From: Paraburkholderia aromaticivorans
GTDB lineage: Bacteria; Pseudomonadota; Gammaproteobacteria; Burkholderiales; Burkholderiaceae
DNA length: 64,000 nucleotides
Assembly (NCBI RefSeq): GCF_002278075.1
Contig: NZ_CP022990.1
Location: forward strand, 2,170,001 to 2,234,000
Direction: 5' to 3'
Shown here piece by piece: positions 38,249-47,514 of the stretch. Below the pieces are notes generated by a model that saw only the letters and a list, made by a program, of their open reading frames with translations, ran no database searches and was not told where the DNA came from. A program made the translations under genes and the position numbers. Positions within the stretch are counted from its first letter, which is position 1. Each line of letters begins with the position of its first letter.

Positions 38249-38400
38249 TAAAGCTCGATACTGGCGATGGCGGCTCCGTTAGACGGCTTGGCCCCGGCAA
38301 CGGATGGCCGAGCTATCCCGTTAGTCTAAACAAAAAAAGACGGACCGAAGTCCGTCTTTCCATGCGTCAGTGCTGCCAGAAGAATCTGGCCAGGCGCCAA

Positions 38401-39507
38401 TCAGATCGTGCCGAGTTCGCGCCGCAGGAACTCGTGGAAGTGCTGCATGCCGTCTTCCATCGGGCTCTGATACGGGCCGACCTGCGATTCGCCGCGATTC
38501 ATCAGCGCGCGGCGGCCGGCGTCCATGCGTTCCGCGATCTCGTCGTCTTCGCGAGCCGTTTCCATATAGGCGGCGCGCTCGGCTTCGACGAACTCCCGCT
38601 CGAACAGCGCGATTTCCTCAGGGTAATAGAACTCCACCACGTTGGTGGTTTTCTGCGGACCACGCGGGATCAGCCATGACACCACCAGCACATGCGGATA
38701 CCACTCGATCATGATGCCCGGGTAGTACACCATCCAGATCGCGCCGAACTCCGGCGGATTGCCGTCGCGAAAGCGCAGCACTTCGTCGTGCCACTTACGG
38801 TAGGTCGGACTGCCCGGCTGCTCCAGATCCTTGTGCACGCCAACCGTCTGGACGCTGTACCAGTCGCCGAACTCCCACGTCAGGTCGTCGCAATTGACGA
38901 AGCTGCCGAGGCCAGGATGGAACGGCGCGACGTGGTAGTCCTCCAGATAGACCTCGATAAAGGTCTTCCAGTTGTAGTTGCACTCATGGACTTCGACGTG
39001 ATCGAACATGAAGCCCGAAAAATCGAAATGTTCCTTGGTGCCGAGGCGCGCCAGATCCCGCGCGACGTCGCGCCCCTGCGCTTCGAACAGCAGCCCTTGC
39101 CAGTTCTGCAGCGGCGTGGCGCCGAGATTCAGGCAGGGATTGTCCGCAAAATGAGGCGCACCGAGGAGCTGGCCGTTCAGGTCGTACGTCCAGCGATGCA
39201 GGGGGCAGACGATATTCTCCGTCTGGCCGCGGCCGTTGAGCATGATGGCTTGCCGGTGGCGGCACACGTTCGACAGCAGTTCGACTTGCGACTGCTGGTT
39301 ACGGACGAGCACGCGCCCTTCGCTCTCGCTCGGCAAAGCAAAATAATTCCCCGCCTCGGGCACCATGAGATCGTGGCCGATGTAGCGAGGACCTTTCTTG
39401 AAAAGGGTGTCGATTTCGCGCGTTAGAAGCGCTTCGTCAAAGTAAGCCGTGACTGGCAGCTGGCTGTGGACAGACCGCAACTGCAATGCATTGCTCAGAT
39501 TGGACAT
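38401..39507 (-). CDS. Rieske-type aromatic ring-hydroxylating oxygenase alpha subunit (orphan)
   Basis: A 368-residue Rieske non-heme iron oxygenase. The Rieske [2Fe-2S] ligands are C82, H84 (VCRHRQ) and C101, H104 (VCPLHRW); the mononuclear iron site is in EDYHVAPFHPG (H192, H197, with an Asp ligand further on). The ATG at 39507 has a strong GGGAGTGGGA upstream; the longer frame adds 114 residues without family resemblance. No beta subunit, ferredoxin or reductase gene is adjacent, so electron supply must come from elsewhere. Substrate unknown. Confidence 0.88.
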   Translation of the reverse strand: MSNLSNALQLRSVHSQLPVTAYFDEALLTREIDTLFKKGPRYIGHDLMVPEAGNYFALPSESEGRVLVRNQQSQVELLSNVCRHRQAIMLNGRGQTENIVCPLHRWTYDLNGQLLGAPHFADNPCLNLGATPLQNWQGLLFEAQGRDVARDLARLGTKEHFDFSGFMFDHVEVHECNYNWKTFIEVYLEDYHVAPFHPGLGSFVNCDDLTWEFGDWYSVQTVGVHKDLEQPGSPTYRKWHDEVLRFRDGNPPEFGAIWMVYYPGIMIEWYPHVLVVSWLIPRGPQKTTNVVEFYYPEEIALFEREFVEAERAAYMETAREDDEIAERMDAGRRALMNRGESQVGPYQSPMEDGMQHFHEFLRRELGTI

Positions 39508-39793
39508 TCCCACTCCCGTGAAGACGTGAAAGCAGTGAACAACCCAACCATCGAAGATTCGATTTAGGGAGCCCGCGATTATACCCGTTTCCCCCCTCTT
39601 GGGGCGCTTAAGTGCCTGATTTGGGTAAAAAATGTCAAGAAAGTTCGACCTTTTCGCCGCAGACCGATCACTTTTTTTCTGCGAGACTGGTGGGGCAGCG
39701 GAGGGCCGGAAGGCGAGGCGTAGGCCGGCGAGCGGATCGGAAATGTCGCTTTTGCCGTAGAATGTCCGACTTGTTTTAATTTTGCGACTATTC

Positions 39794-40102
39794 ATGGCGA
39801 AGACCGCGTCGAAAGATACTGCTGCCACGCCAGCCGAAGGCGTCGACACTACGCCGCTGCCCGAGAATTACGAGGCCGCTCAGGCGGAGCTGGAGGGGCT
39901 GGTTGCGCGCATGGAAAGCGGCAATCTCAGCCTCGAGGAGTCGCTCACCGCCTACCGGCGTGGCGCGGCCCTCGTGGCGTTTTGCCAGCAGCAGCTCGAG
40001 AAGGTCGAGCAGCAGGTGCGCGTGCTCGACGGCGAGACGCTCAAGCCGCTGCCCATGAATACCGCAGGCACAGCCGCTACTGAGAGCGGGGACGACCTAT
40101 GA
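39794..40102 (+). CDS. xseB: Exodeoxyribonuclease VII small subunit
   Basis: A 102-residue subunit that combines with XseA for single-strand DNA degradation. The central helical block [20 protein letters not shown] and [16 protein letters not shown] is diagnostic; N- and C-terminal Ala/Thr-rich tails flank it. ATG at 39794 gives a normal length. The gene overlaps ispA by 4 bp (ATGA), the usual xseB-ispA-dxs order of betaproteobacteria. Confidence 0.94.
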   Translation: MAKTASKDTAATPAEGVDTTPLPENYEAAQAELEGLVARMESGNLSLEESLTAYRRGAALVAFCQQQLEKVEQQVRVLDGETLKPLPMNTAGTAATESGDDL

Positions 40103-40980
40103 CATTCGAACAATGGATGCGCTCGGTGCTGGAGCGCGTCGAAACGGCACTAGAACATTACCTGCCGACCGAGGCAACCGAGCCCGCCACGCTGCATGAG
40201 GCCATGCGCTACGCGGTGTTGGGCGGCGGCAAGCGGGTTCGCCCGCTGCTGTGCCACGCGGCCGGCGAGCTGACCGGCGCGCGCGCCGAATGCCTCGACG
40301 CGGCAGCAGCGGCACTGGAAATGATTCATGTGTACTCGCTCGTCCACGACGACATGCCGTGCATGGACGACGACGCGCTGCGTCGCGGCAAGCCCACGGT
40401 ACACGTCAAGTATGACGAAGCCACGGCATTGCTGGTGGGCGATGCGCTGCAATCGCAGGCGTTCGTCGCGCTGACCTCGGACGTGCTGGCCCCGGCGCAA
40501 CAGGCCGCGCTCGTGCGCGAACTGGCGCTGGCGAGCGGCTCGATCGGCATGTGCGGCGGGCAGGCCATCGATCTGGCGAGCGTCGGCCACACGCTGACGC
40601 GCGTGCAACTCGAAACCATGCACCGCATGAAAACCGGCGCCTTGTTGCGTGCCGCGGTGCGCATGGGCGCGCTCGCGGGTGAAACGCCGAATGCGGAGGC
40701 CATGCGCTCGCTGGACGCTTATTCGGCCGCTGTCGGCCTCGCGTTTCAGGTCGTCGACGATATTCTCGACGTGACGACCGATTCCGCGACGCTCGGCAAA
40801 ACGGCTGGTAAAGACGCGAAGGACGGCAAGCCGACCTACGTGTCGATTATTGGACTCGACGCGTCGCGCGCGCTCGCAGCGCAGTTGCGCAGTGACGCTC
40901 ACGCCGCGCTGGCGCCGTTTGGCGCACGCGCGCAGCGTCTTGCCGAATTGGCCGACCTGGTGGTGAACCGGGTTAGCTGA
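40099..40980 (+). CDS. ispA: Farnesyl diphosphate synthase (polyprenyl synthetase)
   Basis: A 293-residue enzyme that condenses IPP with DMAPP/GPP to farnesyl diphosphate. Both Asp-rich motifs are visible: DDMPCMDDD (first, about residue 85) and DDILDVTTD (second, about residue 222). The start overlaps xseB by four bases. It lies 85 bp before dxs, giving an isoprenoid-precursor operon. Confidence 0.95.
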   Translation: MTFEQWMRSVLERVETALEHYLPTEATEPATLHEAMRYAVLGGGKRVRPLLCHAAGELTGARAECLDAAAAALEMIHVYSLVHDDMPCMDDDALRRGKPTVHVKYDEATALLVGDALQSQAFVALTSDVLAPAQQAALVRELALASGSIGMCGGQAIDLASVGHTLTRVQLETMHRMKTGALLRAAVRMGALAGETPNAEAMRSLDAYSAAVGLAFQVVDDILDVTTDSATLGKTAGKDAKDGKPTYVSIIGLDASRALAAQLRSDAHAALAPFGARAQRLAELADLVVNRVS

Positions 40981-41065
40981 ACGCGAAAGCCCGCCGCCGC
41001 GCGCCTCCTTTGTGGGGTGCATGTATGAAGTGCGGGCGCGTAAGTTTTCCTACAATGGAACGACG

Positions 41066-42973
41066 ATGTACGACTTGCTGAAAACCATTGACGACCCGGC
41101 AGCACTGCGCCGCCTCGATCGCCGCCAATTGCAACCGCTTGCCGACGAGTTGCGTGCCTTTGTGCTCGACAGCGTATCGCAGACGGGCGGCCATCTTTCG
41201 TCCAACCTCGGCACAGTCGAGTTGACCATTGCGCTGCACTACGTGTTCGACACGCCGCACGACCGGATCGTCTGGGACGTGGGCCATCAAACTTATCCGC
41301 ACAAGATCCTGACGGGTCGCCGCGACCAGATGCACACGTTGCGTCAGTTGGGCGGCATCTCGGGCTTCCCGAAACGTGACGAGTCGGAATACGACACTTT
41401 CGGCACGGCGCACTCGAGCACGTCGATCTCGGCCGCGCTCGGCATGGCGGTCGCGAGCAAGCTGAAGGGCGACAACCGCATGGGCATCGCCGTAATCGGT
41501 GACGGCGCAATGACGGCCGGTATGGCCTTCGAGGCGATGAACAACGCCGGTGTCGAAGACGACGTGCCGCTGCTGGTCATCCTGAACGACAACGACATGT
41601 CGATTTCGCCGCCGGTCGGCGCGCTGAATCGCCATCTGGCGCGTCTGATGTCGGGCCGCTTCTACGCGGCCGCGCGTGCCGGCGTGGAGCGCGTGCTGCG
41701 CGTCGCGCCGCCCATGCTCGATCTCGCCCGCAAGCTCGAAGAGCACGCGAAGGGCATGATCGTGCCGGCAACGCTGTTCGAAGAATTCGGCTTCAACTAC
41801 ATCGGTCCGATCGACGGTCACGACCTCGATTCGCTGATCCCGACGCTGCAGAACATCAAGGAACTGCGCGGTCCGCAATTCCTGCACGTCGTGACGAAGA
41901 AAGGCCAGGGCTACAAGCTGGCCGAAGCCGACCCGGTGCTGTACCACGGCCCGGGCAAGTTCAATCCGGCCGAAGGCATCAAGCCGGCCACCACGCCGTC
42001 GAAGAAAACTTACACGCAGGTGTTCGGCGAATGGCTGTGCGACGCCGCCGAGCTGGACGCGCGCGTCATTGGTATCACGCCGGCCATGCGGGAAGGATCG
42101 GGCATGGTGGAATTCGAGAAGCGCTTCCCGGACCGCTATTTCGACGTCGGCATCGCCGAGCAACACGCGGTGACGTTCGCCGGCGGTTTGGCCGCGGAAG
42201 GCATGAAGCCGGTGGTCGCGATCTACTCGACCTTCCTGCAACGCGCGTACGATCAACTGATTCACGACGTCGCACTGCAGAATCTGCCGGTGGTGTTCGC
42301 GATCGACCGCGCGGGGCTGGTCGGCGCGGACGGCGCAACGCACGCGGGCGCTTACGACCTGGCGTTCCTGCGCTGTATCCCGAACATGACGGTGATGGCC
42401 GCGTCGGACGAAAACGAATGCCGCCAGATGCTGTACACGGCATTGCAGCAGCCGAACCCGACGGCGGTGCGTTATCCGCGTGGCGCCGGCACGGGTGTCG
42501 CCACGGTCAAGCAAATGGCGGCGCTGCCGCTCGGAAAGGGTGAGATTCGTCGCGAAACGTCGCAGCCGGCTGGCAAGCGCATTGCGATCCTCGCGTTCGG
42601 TACGATGGTCGCGCCGTCGCTGGCTGCGGCCGAGCAACTGGACGCGACGGTCGCGAACATGCGCTTTGTGAAGCCGCTGGACGCCGATCTGGTCCGCCAG
42701 TTGGCTGAAACGCACGACGCCATCGTTACGGTGGAAGAAGGCTGCGTGATGGGCGGCGCGGGTTCGGCATGCGTCGAAGCCCTGCTTGCCAGTGGGGTTA
42801 TCCGACCGGTACTACAATTGGGCCTCCCCGATCAGTTCATCGATCATGGAGATCCGGCGAAGCTGCTCGCCGCGTGCGGTCTCGACGCCACGGGTATCAC
42901 CAAGTCGATCCGCGAGCGTTTCCTGTTGAGCGGGGCGGTGGGCGGCCAGTCGTCGGTGAAGCGCGTCGCGTAA
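41066..42973 (+). CDS. dxs: 1-deoxy-D-xylulose-5-phosphate synthase
   Basis: A 635-residue thiamin-diphosphate enzyme making DXP from pyruvate and glyceraldehyde-3-phosphate, the first step of the MEP pathway. The family start [17 protein letters not shown], the TPP motif [16 protein letters not shown] with NDNDMSIS, and the [17 protein letters not shown] transketolase pyrimidine site are conserved. ATG at 41066 matches the family; a longer frame adds 18 unrelated residues. It is the last gene of xseB-ispA-dxs. Confidence 0.97.
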   Translation: MYDLLKTIDDPAALRRLDRRQLQPLADELRAFVLDSVSQTGGHLSSNLGTVELTIALHYVFDTPHDRIVWDVGHQTYPHKILTGRRDQMHTLRQLGGISGFPKRDESEYDTFGTAHSSTSISAALGMAVASKLKGDNRMGIAVIGDGAMTAGMAFEAMNNAGVEDDVPLLVILNDNDMSISPPVGALNRHLARLMSGRFYAAARAGVERVLRVAPPMLDLARKLEEHAKGMIVPATLFEEFGFNYIGPIDGHDLDSLIPTLQNIKELRGPQFLHVVTKKGQGYKLAEADPVLYHGPGKFNPAEGIKPATTPSKKTYTQVFGEWLCDAAELDARVIGITPAMREGSGMVEFEKRFPDRYFDVGIAEQHAVTFAGGLAAEGMKPVVAIYSTFLQRAYDQLIHDVALQNLPVVFAIDRAGLVGADGATHAGAYDLAFLRCIPNMTVMAASDENECRQMLYTALQQPNPTAVRYPRGAGTGVATVKQMAALPLGKGEIRRETSQPAGKRIAILAFGTMVAPSLAAAEQLDATVANMRFVKPLDADLVRQLAETHDAIVTVEEGCVMGGAGSACVEALLASGVIRPVLQLGLPDQFIDHGDPAKLLAACGLDATGITKSIRERFLLSGAVGGQSSVKRVA

Positions 42974-43044
42974 GCGCTGCTGCTCGCTGTGCGGCCGCCG
43001 TGCAGGCGGCTATCGCGCCCATAGCAAGCTCCAATTTGAATTGG

Positions 43045-43180
43045 TGGGCCTTCGGGCCCATCATTCGACGCCGGCAGGGGCCGGCGTTTGCCATTTGCGC
43101 GCCTGGATTTGCGCGGCCGCTGGAGCCCCCAGGCCTGTCGCTTCGCGACAGCACCTGAGGGCGCAGTCCCGAAGGGGACT
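43045..43180 (+). other. Chain of four perfect hairpins between dxs and folE2
   Basis: Four stem-loops in 136 bp: TGGGCC/GGCCCA (43045-43060), CGCCGGC/GCCGGCG followed by TTTG (43069-43086), CTGTCGC/GCGACAG (43135-43151), and AGTCCC/GGGACT (43165-43180). The second could terminate dxs transcription; the last two fall in the folE2 leader. No known riboswitch consensus was recognised, though folate-gene leaders are sometimes riboswitch-controlled. Confidence 0.7.
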
Positions 43181-43234
43181 TCCTCCGGGGCAGAAAAGCT
43201 GGGGCGGCACGGCATTTCCTGAAAGGACAAAACA

Positions 43235-44041
43235 ATGAATCAGATGAATCCCGCCTTTGTGATGCCCGACGTGCAAAGCACGCCTGACACCCGCCAGATC
43301 CCGATTCAACGGGTCGGCGTGAAGGCGGTGCGCCATCCGCTCACGGTTCGCACGCAAGGCGGCGAGGTGCAGCCGACGGTCGGGACGTGGAATCTGGACG
43401 TGCATTTGCCGGCCGACCAGAAGGGCACGCACATGTCGCGCTTTGTCGCCTTGCTTGAAGAGAACAAGGCACCCCTGGAACCCGCCACGTTCCGCACCAT
43501 GCTCGCCGCGATGCTGGAAAAGCTGGAAGCCGAGGCGGGCCGCATCGAAGTGTCGTTCCCTTACTTTGTGAGCAAGACCGCACCGGTGTCGGGTGTGCAG
43601 AGCCTGCTCGACTACGAAGTCACGTTGACGGGCGAGACCCGCAACGGTGCGACGCGTCTGTTCATGCAGGTGCAGGTGCCGGTTACCAGCCTGTGCCCAT
43701 GCTCGAAGAAGATCTCGCAGTACGGCGCGCATAATCAGCGCTCGCACGTGACGATCAACGCCGAGCTGGCGGGTGACGTGGCCGTGGAAGAGCTGATCCG
43801 GGTCGCAGAAGAAGAAGCCTCGTGCGAGCTGTGGGGCTTGCTTAAGCGCCCGGACGAGAAGTTCGTCACCGAGCGCGCCTACGAAAATCCGAAGTTCGTT
43901 GAAGATCTGGTGCGCGACGTCGCCCAGCGTCTGAACGCGGACGAGCGGATCGTGGCGTACGTGCTCGAAGCCGAGAACTTCGAGTCGATTCACAATCACA
44001 GCGCGTATGCGGTGATCGAACGGGATAAGCGGGCGGGTTGA
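43235..44041 (+). CDS. folE2: GTP cyclohydrolase FolE2 (type IB)
   Basis: A 268-residue cyclohydrolase that opens tetrahydrofolate synthesis by converting GTP to dihydroneopterin triphosphate; the IB class is metal-promiscuous and often backs up zinc-dependent FolE. The signature [19 protein letters not shown] with the metal/active Cys and His is present. ATG at 43235 has GAAAGGAC upstream. A strong terminator follows (44066-44094). The structured upstream region might carry regulation. Confidence 0.94.
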   Translation: MNQMNPAFVMPDVQSTPDTRQIPIQRVGVKAVRHPLTVRTQGGEVQPTVGTWNLDVHLPADQKGTHMSRFVALLEENKAPLEPATFRTMLAAMLEKLEAEAGRIEVSFPYFVSKTAPVSGVQSLLDYEVTLTGETRNGATRLFMQVQVPVTSLCPCSKKISQYGAHNQRSHVTINAELAGDVAVEELIRVAEEEASCELWGLLKRPDEKFVTERAYENPKFVEDLVRDVAQRLNADERIVAYVLEAENFESIHNHSAYAVIERDKRAG

Positions 44042-44065
44042 TACGCGCGTTTGCCGACTGCATGG

Positions 44066-44094
44066 AAAAGCCGCTTCTTGAAGCGGCTTTTTTT
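44066..44094 (+). terminator. Rho-independent terminator of folE2
   Basis: Perfect stem AAAAGCCGCTT (44066-44076) / AAGCGGCTTTT (44081-44091) with loop CTTG, ending in a run of seven T. The A-rich left arm lets it also act for convergent tsaD transcription. Confidence 0.93.
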
Positions 44095-44114
44095 ACGGTT
44101 TAAGGATATCGGCC

Positions 44115-45143
44115 TCAGCGTGCGAGGGACGTCAGATCCCAGCGTGGCTTCACCGTGAACGCGTAGTCCTTGCCCGACTGGCCCGGCCAACGCTGCAGGC
44201 GCAAAGCGCCGGCCAGCGCGATCATCGCGCCGTTGTCCGTGCACAGCGACAAGTCCGGATAGTGCACATAGAAATTGCGCTTCTTCGCGGCGGCGGAAAG
44301 CGCCTCGCGCAGTTGCCGGTTCGCGCCGACGCCGCCCGCGACGACCAGCCGGTTGAGTTTGGTTTTCTTGAGCGCGGCCAGCGACTTCGCCGCCAGAACC
44401 TCGACCGCCGCGTCGACGAAACCGCGCGCCAGATCGGCTTTCGCCTGCTCACAGATGTTGGCGCCGCCGAGCTTCCTGGCGTGCGTGAGGACGGCGGTCT
44501 TCAGGCCGCTGAAACTGAAATCGAGATCGCCCGAATGCAGCATCGGGCGCGGCAGCACCACGGCGCCGGGCGTACCGAATTCCGCCATGCGCGAGACTTC
44601 CGGGCCACCGGGATAGCCGAGGCCGAGCAGCTTCGCGGTTTTGTCGAAGGCTTCGCCGGCGGCGTCGTCCAGCGTTTCGCCGAGCGTCTCGTAGACGCCC
44701 ACGTCCGTCACGCGCATCAACTGCGTATGGCCGCCGGACACCAGCAGCGCGACGAACGGAAACGGCGGCGGCTCGTCCACCAGCAGCGGCGAGAGCAAAT
44801 GCCCTTCCAGGTGATGGATGCCGATGGTCGGCTTGTCCCACGCCATGGCCAGCGCATTTGCAACGCTCGCGCCGACCAGCAGCGCACCTGCGAGACCCGG
44901 GCCTTGCGTGTAGGCGATCGCGTCGATGTCGCCGCGGGCCGTGCCGGCGCGTTCCATCACCTCTTCGAGCAGCGGCAGCGCGCGCCGGATGTGATCGCGC
45001 GACGCCAGCTCCGGCACCACGCCGCCGTACTCCCGATGCATCGCAATTTGCGAATGCAGCGCGTGCGCCAGCAGGCCGCGCTCCGTGTCGTAGAGCGCGA
45101 GACCGGTTTCGTCGCAGGAGCTTTCGATGCCGAGAACGAGCAT
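44115..45143 (-). CDS. tsaD: tRNA threonylcarbamoyladenosine transferase TsaD
   Basis: A 342-residue Kae1/Gcp protein that, with TsaB and TsaE, adds threonylcarbamoyl to A37 of ANN-decoding tRNAs. Start [19 protein letters not shown], metal-binding HHLEGH and [13 protein letters not shown] are typical. ATG at 45143 fits the family; a 21-residue upstream extension is not conserved-looking. Divergent from the YhiN-like flavoprotein gene and close to rpsU, the usual betaproteobacterial neighbourhood. Confidence 0.95.
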   Translation of the reverse strand: MLVLGIESSCDETGLALYDTERGLLAHALHSQIAMHREYGGVVPELASRDHIRRALPLLEEVMERAGTARGDIDAIAYTQGPGLAGALLVGASVANALAMAWDKPTIGIHHLEGHLLSPLLVDEPPPFPFVALLVSGGHTQLMRVTDVGVYETLGETLDDAAGEAFDKTAKLLGLGYPGGPEVSRMAEFGTPGAVVLPRPMLHSGDLDFSFSGLKTAVLTHARKLGGANICEQAKADLARGFVDAAVEVLAAKSLAALKKTKLNRLVVAGGVGANRQLREALSAAAKKRNFYVHYPDLSLCTDNGAMIALAGALRLQRWPGQSGKDYAFTVKPRWDLTSLAR

Positions 45144-45265
45144 GATGGGTGGGCCTGAGCGGACGCGCGAGTCATGACACTCCAGCGCCCGAAAGTGAAA
45201 AAGCAAGCCTGAAAGTATAGCAGTGCGGGCAAGGAGCCGCAGACGCGCAGGTACAATGCGACCGC

Positions 45266-46483
45266 ATGGAATCCTTCGATATCGCAGTGATCGGCGCAGG
45301 CGCGGCCGGCATGATGTGCGCGGCCGTGGCCGGGCAGCTCGGCCGTCGCGTGGTGCTGATCGACCACTCGCAGCGTCTCGCCGAGAAGATCCGCATCTCC
45401 GGCGGCGGCCGCTGCAACTTCACGAATCTGTATGCCGGCCCGGCCAACTACCTGTCGGCGAATCCGCATTTTTGCCGCTCGGCACTCGCGCGCTACACGC
45501 CGCGCGACTTCATGGCGTTGCTCAAGCGCCATCATGTGACGTGGCATGAGAAGCATAAAGGGCAGCTTTTCTGCGACCAGTCGAGCGACGCGGTCATCAA
45601 CGTGCTGAAGAGCGAGTGCGACGCGGGCCGCGTGGCATGGCGCACGCCCCTGTCAGTCGAACAGGTGCGTCAGGACGCGGAAGGGCGGTTCACGCTGGAT
45701 ACCCGGTCGGGGCCGATCAGCGCGCGTGCGCTCGTGATCGCGACCGGCGGGCTGTCGATTCCAAAGATCGGCGCCACGGATTTTGCCTATCGTCTTGCCA
45801 AGCAGTTCGGTCACAAACTGATCGACATGCGCCCCGCGCTGGTTCCGCTGACCTTCGCCGCAACCGACTGGGAGCCGTTCTCGGCGCTGTCCGGCGTCTC
45901 GCTGGAGGTGCAGCTCGAGACCGGCAACAAAAAGACCGGCGCTGAATTCAACGAAGATCTGCTCCTCACGCACCGCGGCCTTTCCGGGCCGGGCGTGCTG
46001 CAGATTTCGAGCTACTGGCAACCCGGCGAGCCGATTCACATCAACCTGTTGCCCGAGCAGGACGCCACGACCGCCTTACTCGAAGCCAAAACCGGCACCA
46101 GGCGTCAGATTGCCAGTCTGTTGTCGGAGTGGGTGCCGCAGCGGCTCGCCCATGTCTGGCTGGAAGCCCACCAGGTGCCCGCCGAAGCGCGCCTCGCCGA
46201 CTTGCCGGACAAGACCCTGCGCCGCGTCGGTGAAGCACTGACGCGCTGGACGCTCACGCCCAACGGCACGGAAGGCTATCGCAAGGCCGAAGTGACGCGC
46301 GGCGGCGTCGACACGCGCGACCTGTCGTCGGCGACGATGATGAGCGCGCGCGCCCCAGGCTTGTACTTCATCGGCGAAGCGGTGGACGTCACCGGCTGGC
46401 TGGGCGGCTATAACTTCCAGTGGGCGTGGGCATCGGGCGTGGCGGCCGGCCAGGCAGCCGTGGAGTACGCGAGAGGGGCTTGA
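45266..46483 (+). CDS. HI0933/YhiN-family FAD flavoprotein
   Basis: A 405-residue NAD(P)/FAD-dependent oxidoreductase-like protein of unknown physiological role. The FAD motif [18 protein letters not shown] and the family hallmark [14 protein letters not shown] are at the N-terminus; [24 protein letters not shown] closes the C-terminus. It lies between tsaD (divergent) and rpsU (69 bp downstream). The rpsU promoter overlaps the region just past its stop. Confidence 0.92.
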   Translation: MESFDIAVIGAGAAGMMCAAVAGQLGRRVVLIDHSQRLAEKIRISGGGRCNFTNLYAGPANYLSANPHFCRSALARYTPRDFMALLKRHHVTWHEKHKGQLFCDQSSDAVINVLKSECDAGRVAWRTPLSVEQVRQDAEGRFTLDTRSGPISARALVIATGGLSIPKIGATDFAYRLAKQFGHKLIDMRPALVPLTFAATDWEPFSALSGVSLEVQLETGNKKTGAEFNEDLLLTHRGLSGPGVLQISSYWQPGEPIHINLLPEQDATTALLEAKTGTRRQIASLLSEWVPQRLAHVWLEAHQVPAEARLADLPDKTLRRVGEALTRWTLTPNGTEGYRKAEVTRGGVDTRDLSSATMMSARAPGLYFIGEAVDVTGWLGGYNFQWAWASGVAAGQAAVEYARGA

Positions 46484-46510
46484 CGGCTCTCTGGCTTTGT
46501 GAGAAAGCTC

Positions 46511-46519
46511 TGCTATACT
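46511..46519 (+). promoter_or_regulatory. Extended -10 promoter of rpsU
   Basis: TGcTATACT is a near-consensus extended -10, with no good -35 17 bp upstream. Transcription would start near 46525, about 27 bp before the rpsU ATG. Confidence 0.55.
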
Positions 46520-46551
46520 CCTGAACCTTTACAAAGTTCCGTTATTGAAAA

Positions 46552-46764
46552 ATGACGACCATCCGCGTAAAAGACAACGAGCCGTTTGAAGTCGCCATGC
46601 GCCGTTTCAAGCGCACCATGGAAAAAAACGGTTTGTTGACGGAACTTCGCGCTCGCGAGTTTTACGAAAAGCCTACGGCTGAGCGCAAGCGCAAGAAGGC
46701 GGCTGCGGTGAAGCGTCATTTCAAGCGTCTGCGTGGTCAGATGCTGCCAAAGAAGTTCTACTGA
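46552..46764 (+). CDS. rpsU: 30S ribosomal protein S21
   Basis: A 70-residue, highly basic small-subunit protein needed for translation initiation. Sequence [20 protein letters not shown] is diagnostic. First gene of the rpsU-yqeY-dnaG-rpoD macromolecular synthesis block. No good Shine-Dalgarno is seen (TTATTGAAAA before ATG), as often reported for S21 messages where S21 itself affects anti-SD contacts. A small stem GGCCC/GGGCC (46848-46860) follows without a T tract. Confidence 0.97.
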   Translation: MTTIRVKDNEPFEVAMRRFKRTMEKNGLLTELRAREFYEKPTAERKRKKAAAVKRHFKRLRGQMLPKKFY

Positions 46765-46986
46765 TTCTGGCGTTGCCGCGGTTCCCGTCAAACGGAGCGG
46801 CGACATCCACCCGGTGACGGCGCAGCAGGTGCCATCACGGAAAACACGGCCCTTCGGGCCAGCCGGCAGGGTCGCGCCCACCACGCACATTGTGCCAACC
46901 CGCTTGAGGAAGCAGTCCCAAGCGGGTATTCGTGTTGATGCGGTTAGCCTGGCCGGTTTCTCAATTCCAACGCATTCAGGTGAGTG

Positions 46987-47433
46987 ATGAGTCTCAAGGA
47001 CCGGATCAACGACGATATGAAGGCCGCCATGCGGGCACGTGAAACCGAGCGTCTCGGCACGGTCCGCCTGTTGCTCGCCGCGATCAAGCAGCGCGAAGTC
47101 GACGAACGCGTCACGCTCGACGACACCGCGATCACCGCTGTCGTCGACAAGATGATCAAGCAGCGCAAAGACTCGATCAGCCAGTTCGAAGCGGCAGGCC
47201 GCACGGATCTGGCCGACAAGGAAAAGTCCGAACTGGCGATTCTGTCTGCCTATATGCCGGAACAGATGTCCGAGGCGGAGATCATTGCCGAAGTTCAGGC
47301 CGCGGTAGCGCAAACTGGCGCGGCCGGCCCGCAGGACATGGGCAAGGTGATGGGCGTGCTCAAGCCGAAGCTGGCTGGCCGTGCCGACATGACCGCGGTC
47401 TCGGCGCAGGTCAAGGCCGCACTCGCGAAGTAA
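46987..47433 (+). CDS. GatB/YqeY domain protein
   Basis: A 148-residue YqeY-type protein, homologous to the tRNA-binding tail of GatB amidotransferase. Start MSLKDRINDDMKAAMRARE and the GPQDMGKVMGVLKPKLAGRADM signature are clear. ATG at 46987 is preferred over the adjacent in-frame GTG; AGGTGAG lies upstream. It sits between rpsU and dnaG, a conserved position in betaproteobacteria. Precise function unknown. Confidence 0.92.
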   Translation: MSLKDRINDDMKAAMRARETERLGTVRLLLAAIKQREVDERVTLDDTAITAVVDKMIKQRKDSISQFEAAGRTDLADKEKSELAILSAYMPEQMSEAEIIAEVQAAVAQTGAAGPQDMGKVMGVLKPKLAGRADMTAVSAQVKAALAK

Positions 47434-47514
47434 GGTCCGTTGTCCGGTCTGCGCGCGCCGTCGCTCGACGGGCGGCGTGTGCAGCCTTGAGTCTTTCAGG
47501 TAGCGTCATTTACT

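Noticed and set aside
46848..46860. GGCCC-TTC-GGGCC stem after rpsU as a terminator
   Set aside because: No T tract follows and the stem is only 5 bp; left as a remark rather than a feature.
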